DNA of 64,000 bases from contig NZ_DASQCC010000182.1 in assembly GCF_035634895.1 (NCBI RefSeq), positions 1-64,000 on the forward strand. Reading direction: 5' to 3'. The translations under genes and the position numbers were made by a program. This DNA is from Actinophytocola sp035634895. GTDB taxonomy: Bacteria; Actinomycetota; Actinomycetes; Mycobacteriales; Pseudonocardiaceae. The number at the start of each line of letters is the position of its first letter. The first letter of the stretch is position 1. This document shows positions 41,065 through 49,513 of the stretch, piece after piece. The notes below the pieces were generated by a model. It searched no databases. It was not told the DNA's origin and saw only the letters and a list, made by a program, of their open reading frames with translations.

Positions 41065-42549
41065 ATGACAGCGACTATTCGTGTCAACCGCGCGGCGCGA
41101 CAGCAGTCCTGCCGGGGAACGACCGTGCACATCGACTCCGGCGCCCAGATCCTCGAGCAGAGCATCCCGCTGTGGTCGTTTCGCGAGGACGTGGCCATCG
41201 AGTCGACCGCGGAGGGGCTGAACATCCTCAGCCGATGGGGCGAGGTCCGCGTCGAGTCGCCCGCGGCCGCCATCGAGGACAGCCTGCACCGCATGACGCT
41301 GGGGCCGGTGGCCCTCGCCAACGTGACGGGCCTCGACTGGGCCGACCTGCACGCCGTGTTCAGCCGGGTGCCCGGCTGCGTGGTCCGCTCGCTGGGCATG
41401 CGGAACACCGCGAGCCCACTGCTGTCGGCCACCCCCGTGACCAGGAACGCGCGGTTCGAGCTGCCGAAGCTCACCCTCACCCAGCCGGTCCGCCTGTCCC
41501 GCTTCGCCGTCCTGCTGGACCGCGCGGGCGAGATGATGCTGGAGTCGCCGCTGTCGCACCACCGCGTGGTGCTGCACCGGCCGCTCGCGTCGTGGGTGGT
41601 CGGCGCGCTGGGCCGCACGACCACCGTCACGGCCGTCGCGAACACCGTCAACCTGCACAAGCCCCTGGTCGCGGAGATCGTCGCGTACCTGGTGGCGGCG
41701 GGCATGGTGGTGCACGGCGCCGAGGTGTCCTCGCCGGTCTTCGCCGAGGACACCGACCCCGCGCTGCTCACCTGGTCGCCGCACGACCTGCTGTTCCACT
41801 CCCGCAGCCGGCTGGGCCGGCACGACGACTCGGCGGGACACCCCGGCGCGGACCAGCCGCCGCCGCCCGCGGTGCGGCCGCTGCCGACCGGGCCGCGCTA
41901 CCCGCTGTACCGGCCGGACGTCGACGCGCCGGCGGCGCACGAGATGTCGCTGTCCGAGGCCATCGAGCGGCGCCGGTCGATCCGGGAGTTCGCCGCGGAG
42001 TGCCCGTCCGCGGCGCAGCTGGGCGAGCTGCTGTACCGGGCGGCGAGGGTGCGGTCGCCCCGCGAGACGGACGGCACGGACGTGGCGAACACGGTCTCCG
42101 CCCGCCCCTACCCCAGCGCGGGCTCGCTGTACGAGCTGGACCTGTACCTGACGCTGGACCGCTGCGCGGGCCTGCCGCGCGGGATCTACCACTACGACCC
42201 GGACGGACACGCCTTGACGCTGGTGAACTCGCGCCCCGACCACGCCGACGAACTGCTCGACAACGCGATGGTGCTGATCGGGGCGCGGCGGCGGCCACCG
42301 GTGCTGATCACGATGACCGCACGGATGGGTCGCCTGTCCTGGGTGTACGACGGCATCGCCTACGCCACTACCCTCAAGCACGTCGGCGTGCTGCAGCAGA
42401 CCCTGTACCTGGTGGCCACGGTGCTCGGGCTGGCGCCGTGCGCACTCGCGACGGGTGACGACGAGGTCGCCACCGCCGCGTTCGGACTGGACCACCCGGC
42501 CGAGGTGAGCGTGGGCGAGTTCGTCGTCGGCTTACCGGTCAGGACGTAA
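41065..42549 (+). CDS. SagB-type FMN dehydrogenase 1 (azoline oxidase-like)
   Basis: A 494-residue SagB/ThcOx-like protein. The N-terminal 290 residues form the variable peptide-engagement region; the C-terminal nitroreductase domain shows SLSEAIERRRSIREF, SARPYPSAGSLYELDLYL (FMN-binding), GIYHYDPDGHALTLV, TLKHVGVLQQTLYLVATVLGLAPCAL. Such enzymes oxidise azolines to azoles. The ATG at 41065 has GGAAG six bases upstream; an upstream in-frame ATG at 40978 lacks one. The fourth-last residue but two, in VGLPV, is a TTA codon (42532-42534), implying bldA dependence. It is followed by a NarL-type regulator gene, an arrangement repeated at 45.4-47.6 kb. Confidence 0.9.
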   Translation: MTATIRVNRAARQQSCRGTTVHIDSGAQILEQSIPLWSFREDVAIESTAEGLNILSRWGEVRVESPAAAIEDSLHRMTLGPVALANVTGLDWADLHAVFSRVPGCVVRSLGMRNTASPLLSATPVTRNARFELPKLTLTQPVRLSRFAVLLDRAGEMMLESPLSHHRVVLHRPLASWVVGALGRTTTVTAVANTVNLHKPLVAEIVAYLVAAGMVVHGAEVSSPVFAEDTDPALLTWSPHDLLFHSRSRLGRHDDSAGHPGADQPPPPAVRPLPTGPRYPLYRPDVDAPAAHEMSLSEAIERRRSIREFAAECPSAAQLGELLYRAARVRSPRETDGTDVANTVSARPYPSAGSLYELDLYLTLDRCAGLPRGIYHYDPDGHALTLVNSRPDHADELLDNAMVLIGARRRPPVLITMTARMGRLSWVYDGIAYATTLKHVGVLQQTLYLVATVLGLAPCALATGDDEVATAAFGLDHPAEVSVGEFVVGLPVRT

Positions 42550-42642
42550 CGCACAGGGGGCGTGCCGATCATGAAGGCTTCACTGTTGACTGGTGGCGTG
42601 GTACAACGGGCTGGTAGCTGGCAGCCCGGAGGGACGCCACGC

Positions 42643-43248
42643 ATGATCAGGGTGATGCTGGCCGAGGACATGCACATGGTCCGCGGTGCTCTGGTGGCAC
42701 TGCTGAACCTCGAGCCGGACATCGAGGTGGTGGCCGAGGTCGCCAACGGCAACGACATCCTCCCGACGGCCAGGCAGCACAGGCCCACCGTGGCGATCAT
42801 CGACATCGACCTGCCAGGCAAGGACGGTCTGACGGCGGTCAGTGAGCTGCAGGAGGTCATGCCGGACATCCAGACGCTGATCCTCACCGGGCTGTCCAGG
42901 CCGGGAAACCTGCGCCGGGCGCTGTCCGCGAAGGTCACGGGCTTCATGCTGAAGGACGCCCCGGCCGCCCAGCTGGCGGACGCGATCCGGAACGTCGCCG
43001 CCGGGCGGCGCGTGGTCGACAGCCAGCTGGCCATGGCGGCGTGGGACAGCGCGGAGTGCCCCCTGACGGCCCGGGAGATCGAGGTCCTGCGGCTGACGGC
43101 CGACGGCCTCCAGGCGGTGGACATCGCCGGCCGCCTGTTCCTGTCGGTCGGCACGGTCCGCAACTACCTGACGACAATCATCAGCAAGCTCGCCGCCCGC
43201 AACCGGGTGGACGCCATCCGCATCGCCCGCGACTCCGGCTGGCTCTGA
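42643..43248 (+). CDS. NarL/LuxR-type response regulator 1
   Basis: A 201-residue regulator: receiver domain with E8/D9, phosphoacceptor D54 (IIDIDLPGKDG) and Lys in FMLKDAP, then a LuxR-type HTH (LTAREIEVLRLTADGLQAVDIAGRLFLSVGTVRNYL). The start at ATG 42643 follows GGAGGG with nine-base spacing and matches the start of its paralogue at 46990; an upstream in-frame ATG at 42571 is possible. It is about as long as, and close to identical over long blocks with, regulator 2. Partner kinase is likely the fused kinase at 34.1-36.5 kb or the kinase at 47.5-48.8 kb. Confidence 0.92.
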   Translation: MIRVMLAEDMHMVRGALVALLNLEPDIEVVAEVANGNDILPTARQHRPTVAIIDIDLPGKDGLTAVSELQEVMPDIQTLILTGLSRPGNLRRALSAKVTGFMLKDAPAAQLADAIRNVAAGRRVVDSQLAMAAWDSAECPLTAREIEVLRLTADGLQAVDIAGRLFLSVGTVRNYLTTIISKLAARNRVDAIRIARDSGWL

Positions 43249-43290
43249 CGGCCCCTTCGGGGCGGTCGCGCGGTCAGGGACATCGCAGCA

Positions 43291-43845
43291 CTAACTCGCC
43301 ATGCTCAGCCCGAGCAGCTCCACCAGGTCACGGCGCGCACGGGCCACCCGCGACCGGATGGTGCCGACGGGGCAACCGCACACCTCGGCCGCCTCGGCGT
43401 ACCCCAGGCCCAGCACCTGCGTCAGCACGAACGCGTCCCGCCGGTCGTCCGACAGCTCCCGCACCGCGAGCCCGAGCGACACGGTGTCGTCGATCCCCGG
43501 CAGGTTAGGGGTCCGGGCCTGCTCCGCGGCGGCCTGCCAGTCGTGGTCGCTGGCGATCTTCGGCCGTGCGTTGGCCGCTCGGTAGAAGTCCACCACCACC
43601 CTCCTAGCGATGGAGAGCAGCCAGGTGCGTGCGTTGCTGCGGGCCGTGAACCGGTGCACGCTGGCGAACGCGCGGATGAACGTCTCCTGCGCCAGGTCCT
43701 CGGCCTCGCCGCGGCCGACGAGGTAGACCAGGAACCGCCAGACGTCCCGCTGGGTGTACCTGATGAAGGAGTTGGCGGCGGCCCGGTCACCCTTCCCGGC
43801 CGCGAGAGCCAGTTCGGTGATCTCGTCATCCAGCGCCTCGGACAT
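43291..43845 (-). CDS. ECF-type RNA polymerase sigma factor 1
   Basis: A 184-residue sigma-70 of the ECF class: region 2 (RYTQRDVWRFLVYLVGRGEAEDLAQETFIRAF, ARTWLLSIARRVVVDFYR) and region 4 (LSDDRRDAFVLTQVLGLGYAEAAEVCGCPVGTIRSRVARAR). It is close in sequence to sigma factor 2 at 48.9 kb. It lies 40 bases after the acyl carrier protein gene, so it is the last gene of the ScoE-ACP-sigma operon. The promoter of that operon carries a GGAAC-N16-CGACTA sequence, so autoregulation is possible. A short GCCCC/GGGGC hairpin at 43251-43263 separates it from the convergent regulator gene. Confidence 0.93.
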   Translation of the reverse strand: MSEALDDEITELALAAGKGDRAAANSFIRYTQRDVWRFLVYLVGRGEAEDLAQETFIRAFASVHRFTARSNARTWLLSIARRVVVDFYRAANARPKIASDHDWQAAAEQARTPNLPGIDDTVSLGLAVRELSDDRRDAFVLTQVLGLGYAEAAEVCGCPVGTIRSRVARARRDLVELLGLSMAS

Positions 43846-43885
43846 GCTTCGAAGGTAGCTCCGCGGCGCGCGACGGAGAACGCGA

Positions 43886-44194
43886 TCAAGCCGCGGTCAA
43901 GCGAGGCTCGTCTCCGCGACCAGAAACGCGATGAAGGACGCCCTCGGTGTCGACAGGGCGTCCTTCATCGAGCAGGAGCGGCAGCCAGTGGTCCAGGGTC
44001 GCGCGTTCGGCCAGATCGGCGAACCCGATCTCGGCGCCGGCGCCGCGCCACCTCTCCAGCAGCGTCGCCAGGCGGATCGAGTCGAGGCCGAACTCGAAGA
44101 GATCGTCGGCGTCGCGTACCTCCTCCGGCAGCAGGTGCAGCAGCTCCGCCACATCCGCACGCACGACTTCCTCGGTCAACCTCACTCGTACCAC
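43886..44194 (-). CDS. Acyl carrier protein (ScoB/Rv0100-like)
   Basis: A free-standing carrier protein of about 102 residues. The phosphopantetheine site is FGLDSIRL (Ser modified). The helix after it (ATLLERWRGAGAEIGFADLAERATLDHWLPLL) resembles both aryl carrier proteins and the small ACP of isonitrile lipopeptide clusters (ScoB, Rv0100). Beside a ScoE-type oxygenase the second reading is much more likely: the ACP would carry the fatty acyl chain to which glycine is added. The start is one of two GTG codons, 44194 or 44185. It has a C-terminal extension of about 20 residues. It is 63 bases downstream of scoE. Confidence 0.82.
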   Translation of the reverse strand: MVRVRLTEEVVRADVAELLHLLPEEVRDADDLFEFGLDSIRLATLLERWRGAGAEIGFADLAERATLDHWLPLLLDEGRPVDTEGVLHRVSGRGDEPRLTAA

Positions 44195-44257
44195 CCCGTT
44201 CCGCGAAAGGGAGGCGGCGCGCCGTTGCGCCGCCGGTCCCAGGGGGCACGAGAACAC

Positions 44258-45115
44258 TCAGTCGTCGTAGACGGTGACGCGGTACGACACGGCCGGTTCC
44301 GGCGTCGCGGTGTGGAGTGCCCGGTGGATCAGGCTTCGGTTGTCCCACACCAGCATGTCGCCCTTCTCGAACGTCTGCAGGTGGATGTTCTCGTGCTCGT
44401 AGGTCCGGTCCAGCTGGCCGGTCGCCTCGAGCAGCTCGTTCAGCAGGTCCGGCCGGGACACTCCGTCAGCGTCCTCGATGGACATTGTGAAACCCTCGCT
44501 TATGTATAGAACGGTCTCACCGGTGTGCGGGTGCGTCACGGCCGTCGGGCTGACGACGGGCGGGGTCTTGCCGTTGACCTCGTCGATGATCTCCGAGATG
44601 GGCCGGTACACGTCGTCGGGGCGGATCTTGAAGTACCGCAGCACGCTGTGCGTGGCCGTCGTCCCCTTCACGGCCAGCTTCAGGTCCTCGGACAGCTTCT
44701 CGTACGCGCCGGCCATGTTGATGAAGAACGTCCCACGGTTCTTCGACGGCACGACCTGCGGGTAGATGAGCGTGAGGTCGAACGGGCGCGGCATGAACTG
44801 GTAGTCCGAGTGCCAGAACTTCCCGGTCTTCGGCACGCCGACCTGCTTGCCGTCCTCCTTCACGTTCGAGGAGACGAACACCTCCTTCACCTTCGGGTGG
44901 TGGTACACGGGCTCGTAGTACTCCGAGACGTCGCCCAGCTTCTTGCCGAGCGCCAGGAACTCCTCCGGGTCCAGGTGCTGGTTCTTCAGCACGGCGATCT
45001 TGCTGGTGTAGACCGCCTTCTTCAGCTCGGCGAGCTCCTCCGCGGTAGCGGTGTTGGCGTCGAAGCCCTCCACAACGACACCGAGCGTCTTGCCATCCTG
45101 TGGGGAAATTTTCAT
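44258..45115 (-). CDS. scoE: Non-heme Fe(II) isonitrile-forming oxidase/decarboxylase (ScoE type)
   Basis: A 285-residue TauD-fold oxygenase. In isonitrile lipopeptide pathways ScoE turns an N-carboxymethyl beta-amino fatty acid into the isonitrile acid. From memory the ScoE active site is Y96, Y97, H132, D134, R157, K193, H295, H299 and R310. Here, with a constant offset of 30-31, the same residues occur as Y66, Y67, H102, D104, R127, K163, H264, H268 and R279. That is much more specific than general TauD similarity. The ATG at 45115 follows AAGGA. It heads the operon ScoE-ACP-sigma factor, with a SARP-type array and an ECF-type promoter upstream. Confidence 0.9.
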   Translation of the reverse strand: MKISPQDGKTLGVVVEGFDANTATAEELAELKKAVYTSKIAVLKNQHLDPEEFLALGKKLGDVSEYYEPVYHHPKVKEVFVSSNVKEDGKQVGVPKTGKFWHSDYQFMPRPFDLTLIYPQVVPSKNRGTFFINMAGAYEKLSEDLKLAVKGTTATHSVLRYFKIRPDDVYRPISEIIDEVNGKTPPVVSPTAVTHPHTGETVLYISEGFTMSIEDADGVSRPDLLNELLEATGQLDRTYEHENIHLQTFEKGDMLVWDNRSLIHRALHTATPEPAVSYRVTVYDD

Positions 45116-45166
45116 GACCTGTCCTTCGGTAATCGGCGGCGACCACATGAGAAATTCATAGTGCAC

Positions 45167-45210
45167 ACTCACAAACCATCACTGCGGTCTCGTGAAAGTA
45201 GTCGGTGCGG
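45167..45210 (-). promoter_or_regulatory. SARP-type operator C upstream of scoE
   Basis: On the + strand: ACTCACAAACC, ATCACTGCGGT, CTCGTGAAAGT, AGTCGGTGCGG. Bases 45179-45196 match operator A (39637-39654) at 16 of 18 positions, TCACTGC then CTCGTGAA. Read on the minus strand the array is followed seven bases later by TATGAA, a possible -10, about 40 bases before the scoE ATG. The orientation relative to the controlled operon is the same as in A and B. Confidence 0.62.
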
Positions 45211-45226
45211 ACCCGTGAGTGGTTCC
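45199..45226 (-). promoter_or_regulatory. Candidate ECF sigma promoter upstream of scoE
   Basis: Minus strand: GGAACC (45226-45221), 16-base spacer, CGACTA (45204-45199). This is the typical ECF -35/-10 pattern and matches the sequence before the anti-sigma gene at 49514. Transcription would start near 45192, giving a 77-base leader, and would include the sigma factor gene itself. Confidence 0.6.
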
Positions 45227-45424
45227 CGTGACGACCCCACAAATCCTCATCCCGGTGCCGTGACCGGACCACGGGACGTCCGGAGTGGACGGTGACTGGA
45301 GACCGCCTTGTGTTCGTCTCGTCGCAGGCCAGTGGCCCACTGGTGCCACGGGACGCGGGCCGCCGCGGGGTGGTACAAAAAGCTCGGGCGCGCGTGTGCG
45401 CGCCGCGAGCGATTACAGGCGCAC

Positions 45425-46951
45425 ATGCGCGAGGAGCGACCAGTGCAACCCGATGCCGGCGCGCCACCACCAGACTTCCGCCTTCAGCTGTGGTCGTTCC
45501 GCGACGACGTGGCCATCGAGGTGGACCGCGACGGCTGCCTCACCGTCCTGACCCGCTGGGGTGACGTCCAGGTCCCGGACGCCGCCTCCGGGGTCGAGGA
45601 CTTCCTGCACCGCATGACCTACGGCCCGGTCGCGCTCGGCAACGCCGTCGACCTCGATCCCAAGGACCTGTACGAGACGCTGTCCAAGCTGCCCGGCTGC
45701 GTCGTGCACTCGCTGGCCCTGCGAGACGCGTCGAGCCCGCTGCTGTCGGTCGTCCCGGTCTCGCCCCGCGGCATCTTCGACCTGCCCGGCCAGACCGTGC
45801 TGACCGAGTCCCGCCCGATCCGCCTGTCCCGCTTCGCGTTCATCCGCGCGAGGGACGACGAGCTGCTGCTGGAGTCCCCGCTGGCACACCACCACGTGGT
45901 ACTGCACCGCCCGCTCGCGTCGTGGATCGTCGGCTCGCTGGGCCGCGCGACCACCAGCACGGAGGTCGCCCGCGGCGCCAACCTGTCCCGGCCGCTCGTC
46001 CTCGAGGTCGTCGCCTACCTCGCCGGCGCCGGGATGGTGCTGCTCGGCGAGGAGAACGGGAACGACACGCCCACCTTCGCCGAGGACGCCGACCCCGCGC
46101 TGCTCACCTGGTCACCCCACGACCTGCTGTTCCACTCCCGCAGCAGACTCGGCCGCCACGACAACCCGGCCGGCGCCGCGTTCAACCTCATCCCGTCGAT
46201 GGCACCGCTGCCGGTCGTGAAACCCCTGCCGGAGGGCCCGCGCCACCCGCTCGGACGACCGGACCTCGCCACGCACGACATGTCACTGACCGAGGCCGTC
46301 GAGCACCGCCACTCCGTGCGGGTGTTCGCCGACGAGGGCCCGTCCGCGGCGCAGCTGGGCGAACTCCTGTTCCGCACGGCGCGGATTCGCACGCAGTACG
46401 AGACCAGCGGCGCGGGCGACACGCGGTACGTCGTCTCGGAACGCCCTTACCCCAGTGCCGGGTCGCTGTACGAGCTCGACCTGTACCTCACCATCGACCG
46501 CTGCGCCGACCTGCCGCGCGGCATCTACCACTACGACCCGGCCGGCCACGCGCTGACGCTCATCAACCAGTGCGAGAGCGACATCGAGGAGCTGCTCGCC
46601 GGCGCGACCGTGCTGATCGGGTCGTCCAAACCTCCCGTGCTCATCACGATGACGGCACGGATCGGCCGGCTGTCCTGGGTGTACGACAGCATCGCGTACG
46701 CCACGACGCTCAAGCACGTGGGAGTACTGCAGCAGACCATGTATCTGGTCGCCACGATGCTGGGGCTCGCGCCGTGTGCGCTCGCCATGGGCGACAGCGA
46801 GCTGGCCACGACCGCGTTCGGGCTGGACTGGCCCGCGGAGGTGAGCGTGGGCGAGTTCGTCGTCGGGCTTCCCGGTCACGCAACGGAATTGCCGGGGAAC
46901 GCACGGGAACCGTTGGGAGACAAGGGGGATGCGCATCCGGATTCCGCGTGA
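45425..46951 (+). CDS. SagB-type FMN dehydrogenase 2
   Basis: A 508-residue paralogue of the protein at 41.1 kb, alignable over its whole length (LWSFRDDVAIE against LWSFREDVAIE near the start; ERPYPSAGSLYELDLYL, GIYHYDPAGHALTLI, TLKHVGVLQQTMYLVATMLGLAPCAL in the flavin domain). It ends with a short extra tail (HATELPGNAREPLGD). Start ATG 45425 keeps the conserved N-terminus; upstream sequence is not conserved with copy 1. The following response regulator begins 38 bases later. Two intact SagB-like enzymes with one YcaO suggest distinct oxidation steps or heterodimers. Confidence 0.88.
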   Translation: MREERPVQPDAGAPPPDFRLQLWSFRDDVAIEVDRDGCLTVLTRWGDVQVPDAASGVEDFLHRMTYGPVALGNAVDLDPKDLYETLSKLPGCVVHSLALRDASSPLLSVVPVSPRGIFDLPGQTVLTESRPIRLSRFAFIRARDDELLLESPLAHHHVVLHRPLASWIVGSLGRATTSTEVARGANLSRPLVLEVVAYLAGAGMVLLGEENGNDTPTFAEDADPALLTWSPHDLLFHSRSRLGRHDNPAGAAFNLIPSMAPLPVVKPLPEGPRHPLGRPDLATHDMSLTEAVEHRHSVRVFADEGPSAAQLGELLFRTARIRTQYETSGAGDTRYVVSERPYPSAGSLYELDLYLTIDRCADLPRGIYHYDPAGHALTLINQCESDIEELLAGATVLIGSSKPPVLITMTARIGRLSWVYDSIAYATTLKHVGVLQQTMYLVATMLGLAPCALAMGDSELATTAFGLDWPAEVSVGEFVVGLPGHATELPGNAREPLGDKGDAHPDSA

Positions 46952-46989
46952 TACAACGGGAGGCGTATCGGGCCCGGAGGGACGCCGAA

Positions 46990-47595
46990 ATGATCAAGGT
47001 GATGCTTGCCGAAGACATGCACATGGTCCGGGGGGCCCTCGTGGCGTTGCTGAACCTCGAACCCGACATCGAGGTGGTCGCGGAAGTGGCCAACGGCAAC
47101 GACATCGTGCCCACCGCCATGAAGTACCGGCCCGACGTGGCGGTGCTCGACATCGACCTGCCCGGCAAGGACGGCCTCTCGGCGGTGACCGAGCTGCATG
47201 ACGCGGTGCCCGGGATCCGGACGCTGATCCTCACGGGACTGTCACGCCCCGGCAACCTGCGTCGCGCCCTTTCCGCCAAAGTCACGGGTTTCATGCTCAA
47301 GGACGCGCCGGCGACCCAGCTCGCCGACGCCATCCGCAGCGTCGCCATGGGACGCCGTGTGGTCGACAGCCAGCTCGCCATGTCCGCTTGGGACAGTGCG
47401 GAGTCGCCGCTCACGGCGCGCGAGACCGAGGTCCTTCGGCTCACGGCCGATGGCCTGCAGGCGGTCGACATCGCGTCGAAGATGTTCTTGTCAGTCGGCA
47501 CCGTCCGGAACTACCTCACCACCATCATCGGGAAGCTCGCGGCCCGCAACCGGGTCGACGCCATCCGCATCGCGCGGGACGCCGGCTGGCTGTGA
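46990..47595 (+). CDS. NarL/LuxR-type response regulator 2
   Basis: A 201-residue paralogue of the regulator at 42.6 kb, with the same length, phosphoacceptor D54 (VLDIDLPGKDG) and HTH (LTARETEVLRLTADGLQAVDIASKMFLSVGTVRNYL). ATG 46990 follows CCCGGAGGGACGCC, the same context as in copy 1. Its last 105 bases overlap the 3' end of the kinase gene on the other strand. The pair sagB-like/regulator therefore exists twice in the locus. Confidence 0.92.
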   Translation: MIKVMLAEDMHMVRGALVALLNLEPDIEVVAEVANGNDIVPTAMKYRPDVAVLDIDLPGKDGLSAVTELHDAVPGIRTLILTGLSRPGNLRRALSAKVTGFMLKDAPATQLADAIRSVAMGRRVVDSQLAMSAWDSAESPLTARETEVLRLTADGLQAVDIASKMFLSVGTVRNYLTTIIGKLAARNRVDAIRIARDAGWL

Positions 47596-48771
47596 GCGCG
47601 CGAGAAATGCCGTGTGCGCTGGTGTTCGCAACGGCACGCTTGCACGCAGCCGGAACATGTTCTCCGTCCGCTCGACCGTGACCGTACCGCCGATCTCCCT
47701 CGCCCGCGCGGAAAGGTTCCGCAGCCCGCCGCCACCGCGACTCTCCTGGTCCGGCCGCTCGGTCGCGTCGTTGGCGATCTCGATCGAGGCATGCTCGTCG
47801 GTCTGCCGAATGATGATTTCGCAATGCTTGGACTTGCTGTGGCGCAACAGGTTTGTGACACCTTCGCGCAACACGGTGGCCAGCACGGTGCTCACGTGCA
47901 CGGGCAGGTCGGTGTGGTCCCCGTCCCGGTCGCTGTCGAAGCACACGCAGACGTCCGCCGCCGCCAGCACGGAGACGGCCGAGCGGCACTCGTCCTCCAA
48001 CGACAGGTCGCGGTAGCCGCTCGCCACCGTGCGCGCGTCGGACAGCGCGAGCCGCGAGATCTCCAGAACCTCCAGCAGCTGGTCGGCCGCCTCCCGCGGA
48101 TGCTTCTCCATCAGCCGGTGGGTGAGCTCTATCTTCAGCGTGATGGCCGAGAGGCTGTAGCCGAGCAGGTCGTGCAGGTCCCGCGCGAACCGCAGCCGCT
48201 CACCGAGCACGGCCATGCGCGCGATCTCGGCACGGCTCTCGCGCACCTCGGTGACCAGCGCGGCGAGCCGGGACAGGCCGTAGACCACGAGGCCGGTCGT
48301 GAGCGTCGAGATCGCGGTGTACAGCACGTCGAGCAGGCGCGCGGAGAACCCCCACTGCGCGATCCCCATGCTGGACACGACGAGGCCGAACACCGGCCAC
48401 GCGAACACGGGCCGCAGCACCAGCAGCGCGCTGCCGGCCGGGAAGGCGAGCATGCCGACCCATGCCTGTCCGAAGACCAGCAGTGGCAGGTAGGCAACCA
48501 GGATCTGCGTACCCAGCACGGCGTAGCCGAGCGGGCTTCGCAGCCGGTCCATGTCGTGTGCGTACCAGCGCAGCTGCATCAGCAGGAGCGCCGCGACACA
48601 GGTGAACGACAGCGCGACCTCGCCCGCGCTGACGTCCGGCAGCAACAACACGTGGAGGAAGCCGACCAGGCTTATGCACGCGAAGACCGCGGTGACGACG
48701 CCGACCGCGATCCTCGGCGCGGGAAATGGGCCCAGGCCCTCCGGTAAGTGACCAGGTGTGGTGGGAGACAC
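47491..48771 (-). CDS. NarX-type sensor histidine kinase
   Basis: A 426-residue kinase with about five membrane helices, HisKA_3 helix ERLRFARDLHDLLGYSLSAI (His200), N-box REGVTNLLRHSK and glycine loop GGGGLRNLSARARE, all intact. It resembles the second module of the fused kinase throughout. The start is GTG at 48771. The protein would normally end soon after FRLRASVPL; instead the frame stays open for about 40 residues, the last 35 of them read from the antisense strand of the regulator 2 HTH. It follows sigma factor 2 by 79 bases on the same strand. Confidence 0.86.
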   Translation of the reverse strand: MSPTTPGHLPEGLGPFPAPRIAVGVVTAVFACISLVGFLHVLLLPDVSAGEVALSFTCVAALLLMQLRWYAHDMDRLRSPLGYAVLGTQILVAYLPLLVFGQAWVGMLAFPAGSALLVLRPVFAWPVFGLVVSSMGIAQWGFSARLLDVLYTAISTLTTGLVVYGLSRLAALVTEVRESRAEIARMAVLGERLRFARDLHDLLGYSLSAITLKIELTHRLMEKHPREAADQLLEVLEISRLALSDARTVASGYRDLSLEDECRSAVSVLAAADVCVCFDSDRDGDHTDLPVHVSTVLATVLREGVTNLLRHSKSKHCEIIIRQTDEHASIEIANDATERPDQESRGGGGLRNLSARAREIGGTVTVERTENMFRLRASVPLRTPAHTAFLARSQPAGVPRDADGVDPVAGRELPDDGGEVVPDGAD

Positions 48772-48850
48772 CTCTTCTCACCTCTGTAACTCCGCCCGTA
48801 CCTAGGTGTGTGTCTCTTGTATTCAATTGGACTAACCTGAGTAGATTACA

Positions 48851-49426
48851 CTACGTCCGTAGCGATCGGGTGAATTTCTTACCGCGAGTTACCCCCTCGG
48901 GCCGCATTTCCCCCGTGCCGACCGCGGCGACGAGCTCCTGGCGCGCCCACGCGACCCGAGCGCGGATAGTCGCCACCGAACAGTCACACACCTCGGCGGC
49001 CTCCGCGTAACCGAGCCCGAGCACCTGTGTCAGCACGAACGCGTCCCTGCGGTCGCGCGGCAGCAGCCGTACCACGCGGTTGATCGCGATCGTCTCGTCG
49101 GTGCCGGGCAGCTGGCGCTCCGCGGCCCGTTCCGCGGCGAACTGCCGGTCCTGGTCAGGAATCACGGCACGGAGGTGGTCCGCGGCGACCCGCCGCGCGA
49201 TGGCCAGGAGCCAGGTGCGGCCGTGCCCGGCGAACCGGTGGGCGCCCTTCAGCGCACGGACGAACGTCTCCTGCGTCAGCTCCTCGGCGGCGGTGTGGCC
49301 GACCAGGTAGAGCAGGAAGCGCCAGATGTCACGCTGCGTGGCGCGGATCAACGCGCTTGCCGCGTCCCGATCCCCTCGCCCTGCCGCGAGAGCTAAATCG
49401 GTGACCTCGTCCCCTGAATCCGACAT
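48851..49426 (-). CDS. ECF-type RNA polymerase sigma factor 2
   Basis: A 191-residue ECF sigma factor, similar to sigma factor 1 in both regions (ATQRDIWRFLLYLVGHTAAEELTQETFVRAL; LPRDRRDAFVLTQVLGLGYAEAAEVCDCSVATIRARVAWAR). ATG 49426 begins the conserved chain; the longer in-frame ORF upstream is low-complexity Arg/Ser/Pro. It is divergent from a zinc-type anti-sigma gene, the usual partner arrangement, and precedes the kinase gene. Confidence 0.92.
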   Translation of the reverse strand: MSDSGDEVTDLALAAGRGDRDAASALIRATQRDIWRFLLYLVGHTAAEELTQETFVRALKGAHRFAGHGRTWLLAIARRVAADHLRAVIPDQDRQFAAERAAERQLPGTDETIAINRVVRLLPRDRRDAFVLTQVLGLGYAEAAEVCDCSVATIRARVAWARQELVAAVGTGEMRPEGVTRGKKFTRSLRT

Positions 49427-49513
49427 AATCAGAGGGTAACTCCGCGAATGACCGGTGAGTGGCGTGTCGAGTGACGGTCCAGCGAGCCTCATCGTGATAT
49501 TCCAGAATGTGTT

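Larger units (their letters stand above)
45116..45424. other. Divergent control region between scoE and sagB-like 2
   Basis: A 309-base region with no supported gene. It holds operator C and the ECF-type promoter for the leftward operon. On the right, 45382-45410 forms a strong GC-rich hairpin (GCTCGGGCGCGC against GCGCGCCGCGAGC with one bulge) ending 14 bases before the ATG of the second sagB-like gene. GTGGTACAA at 45370 recurs before both response regulator genes (42599, 46949 as GTGATACAA). Confidence 0.6.
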
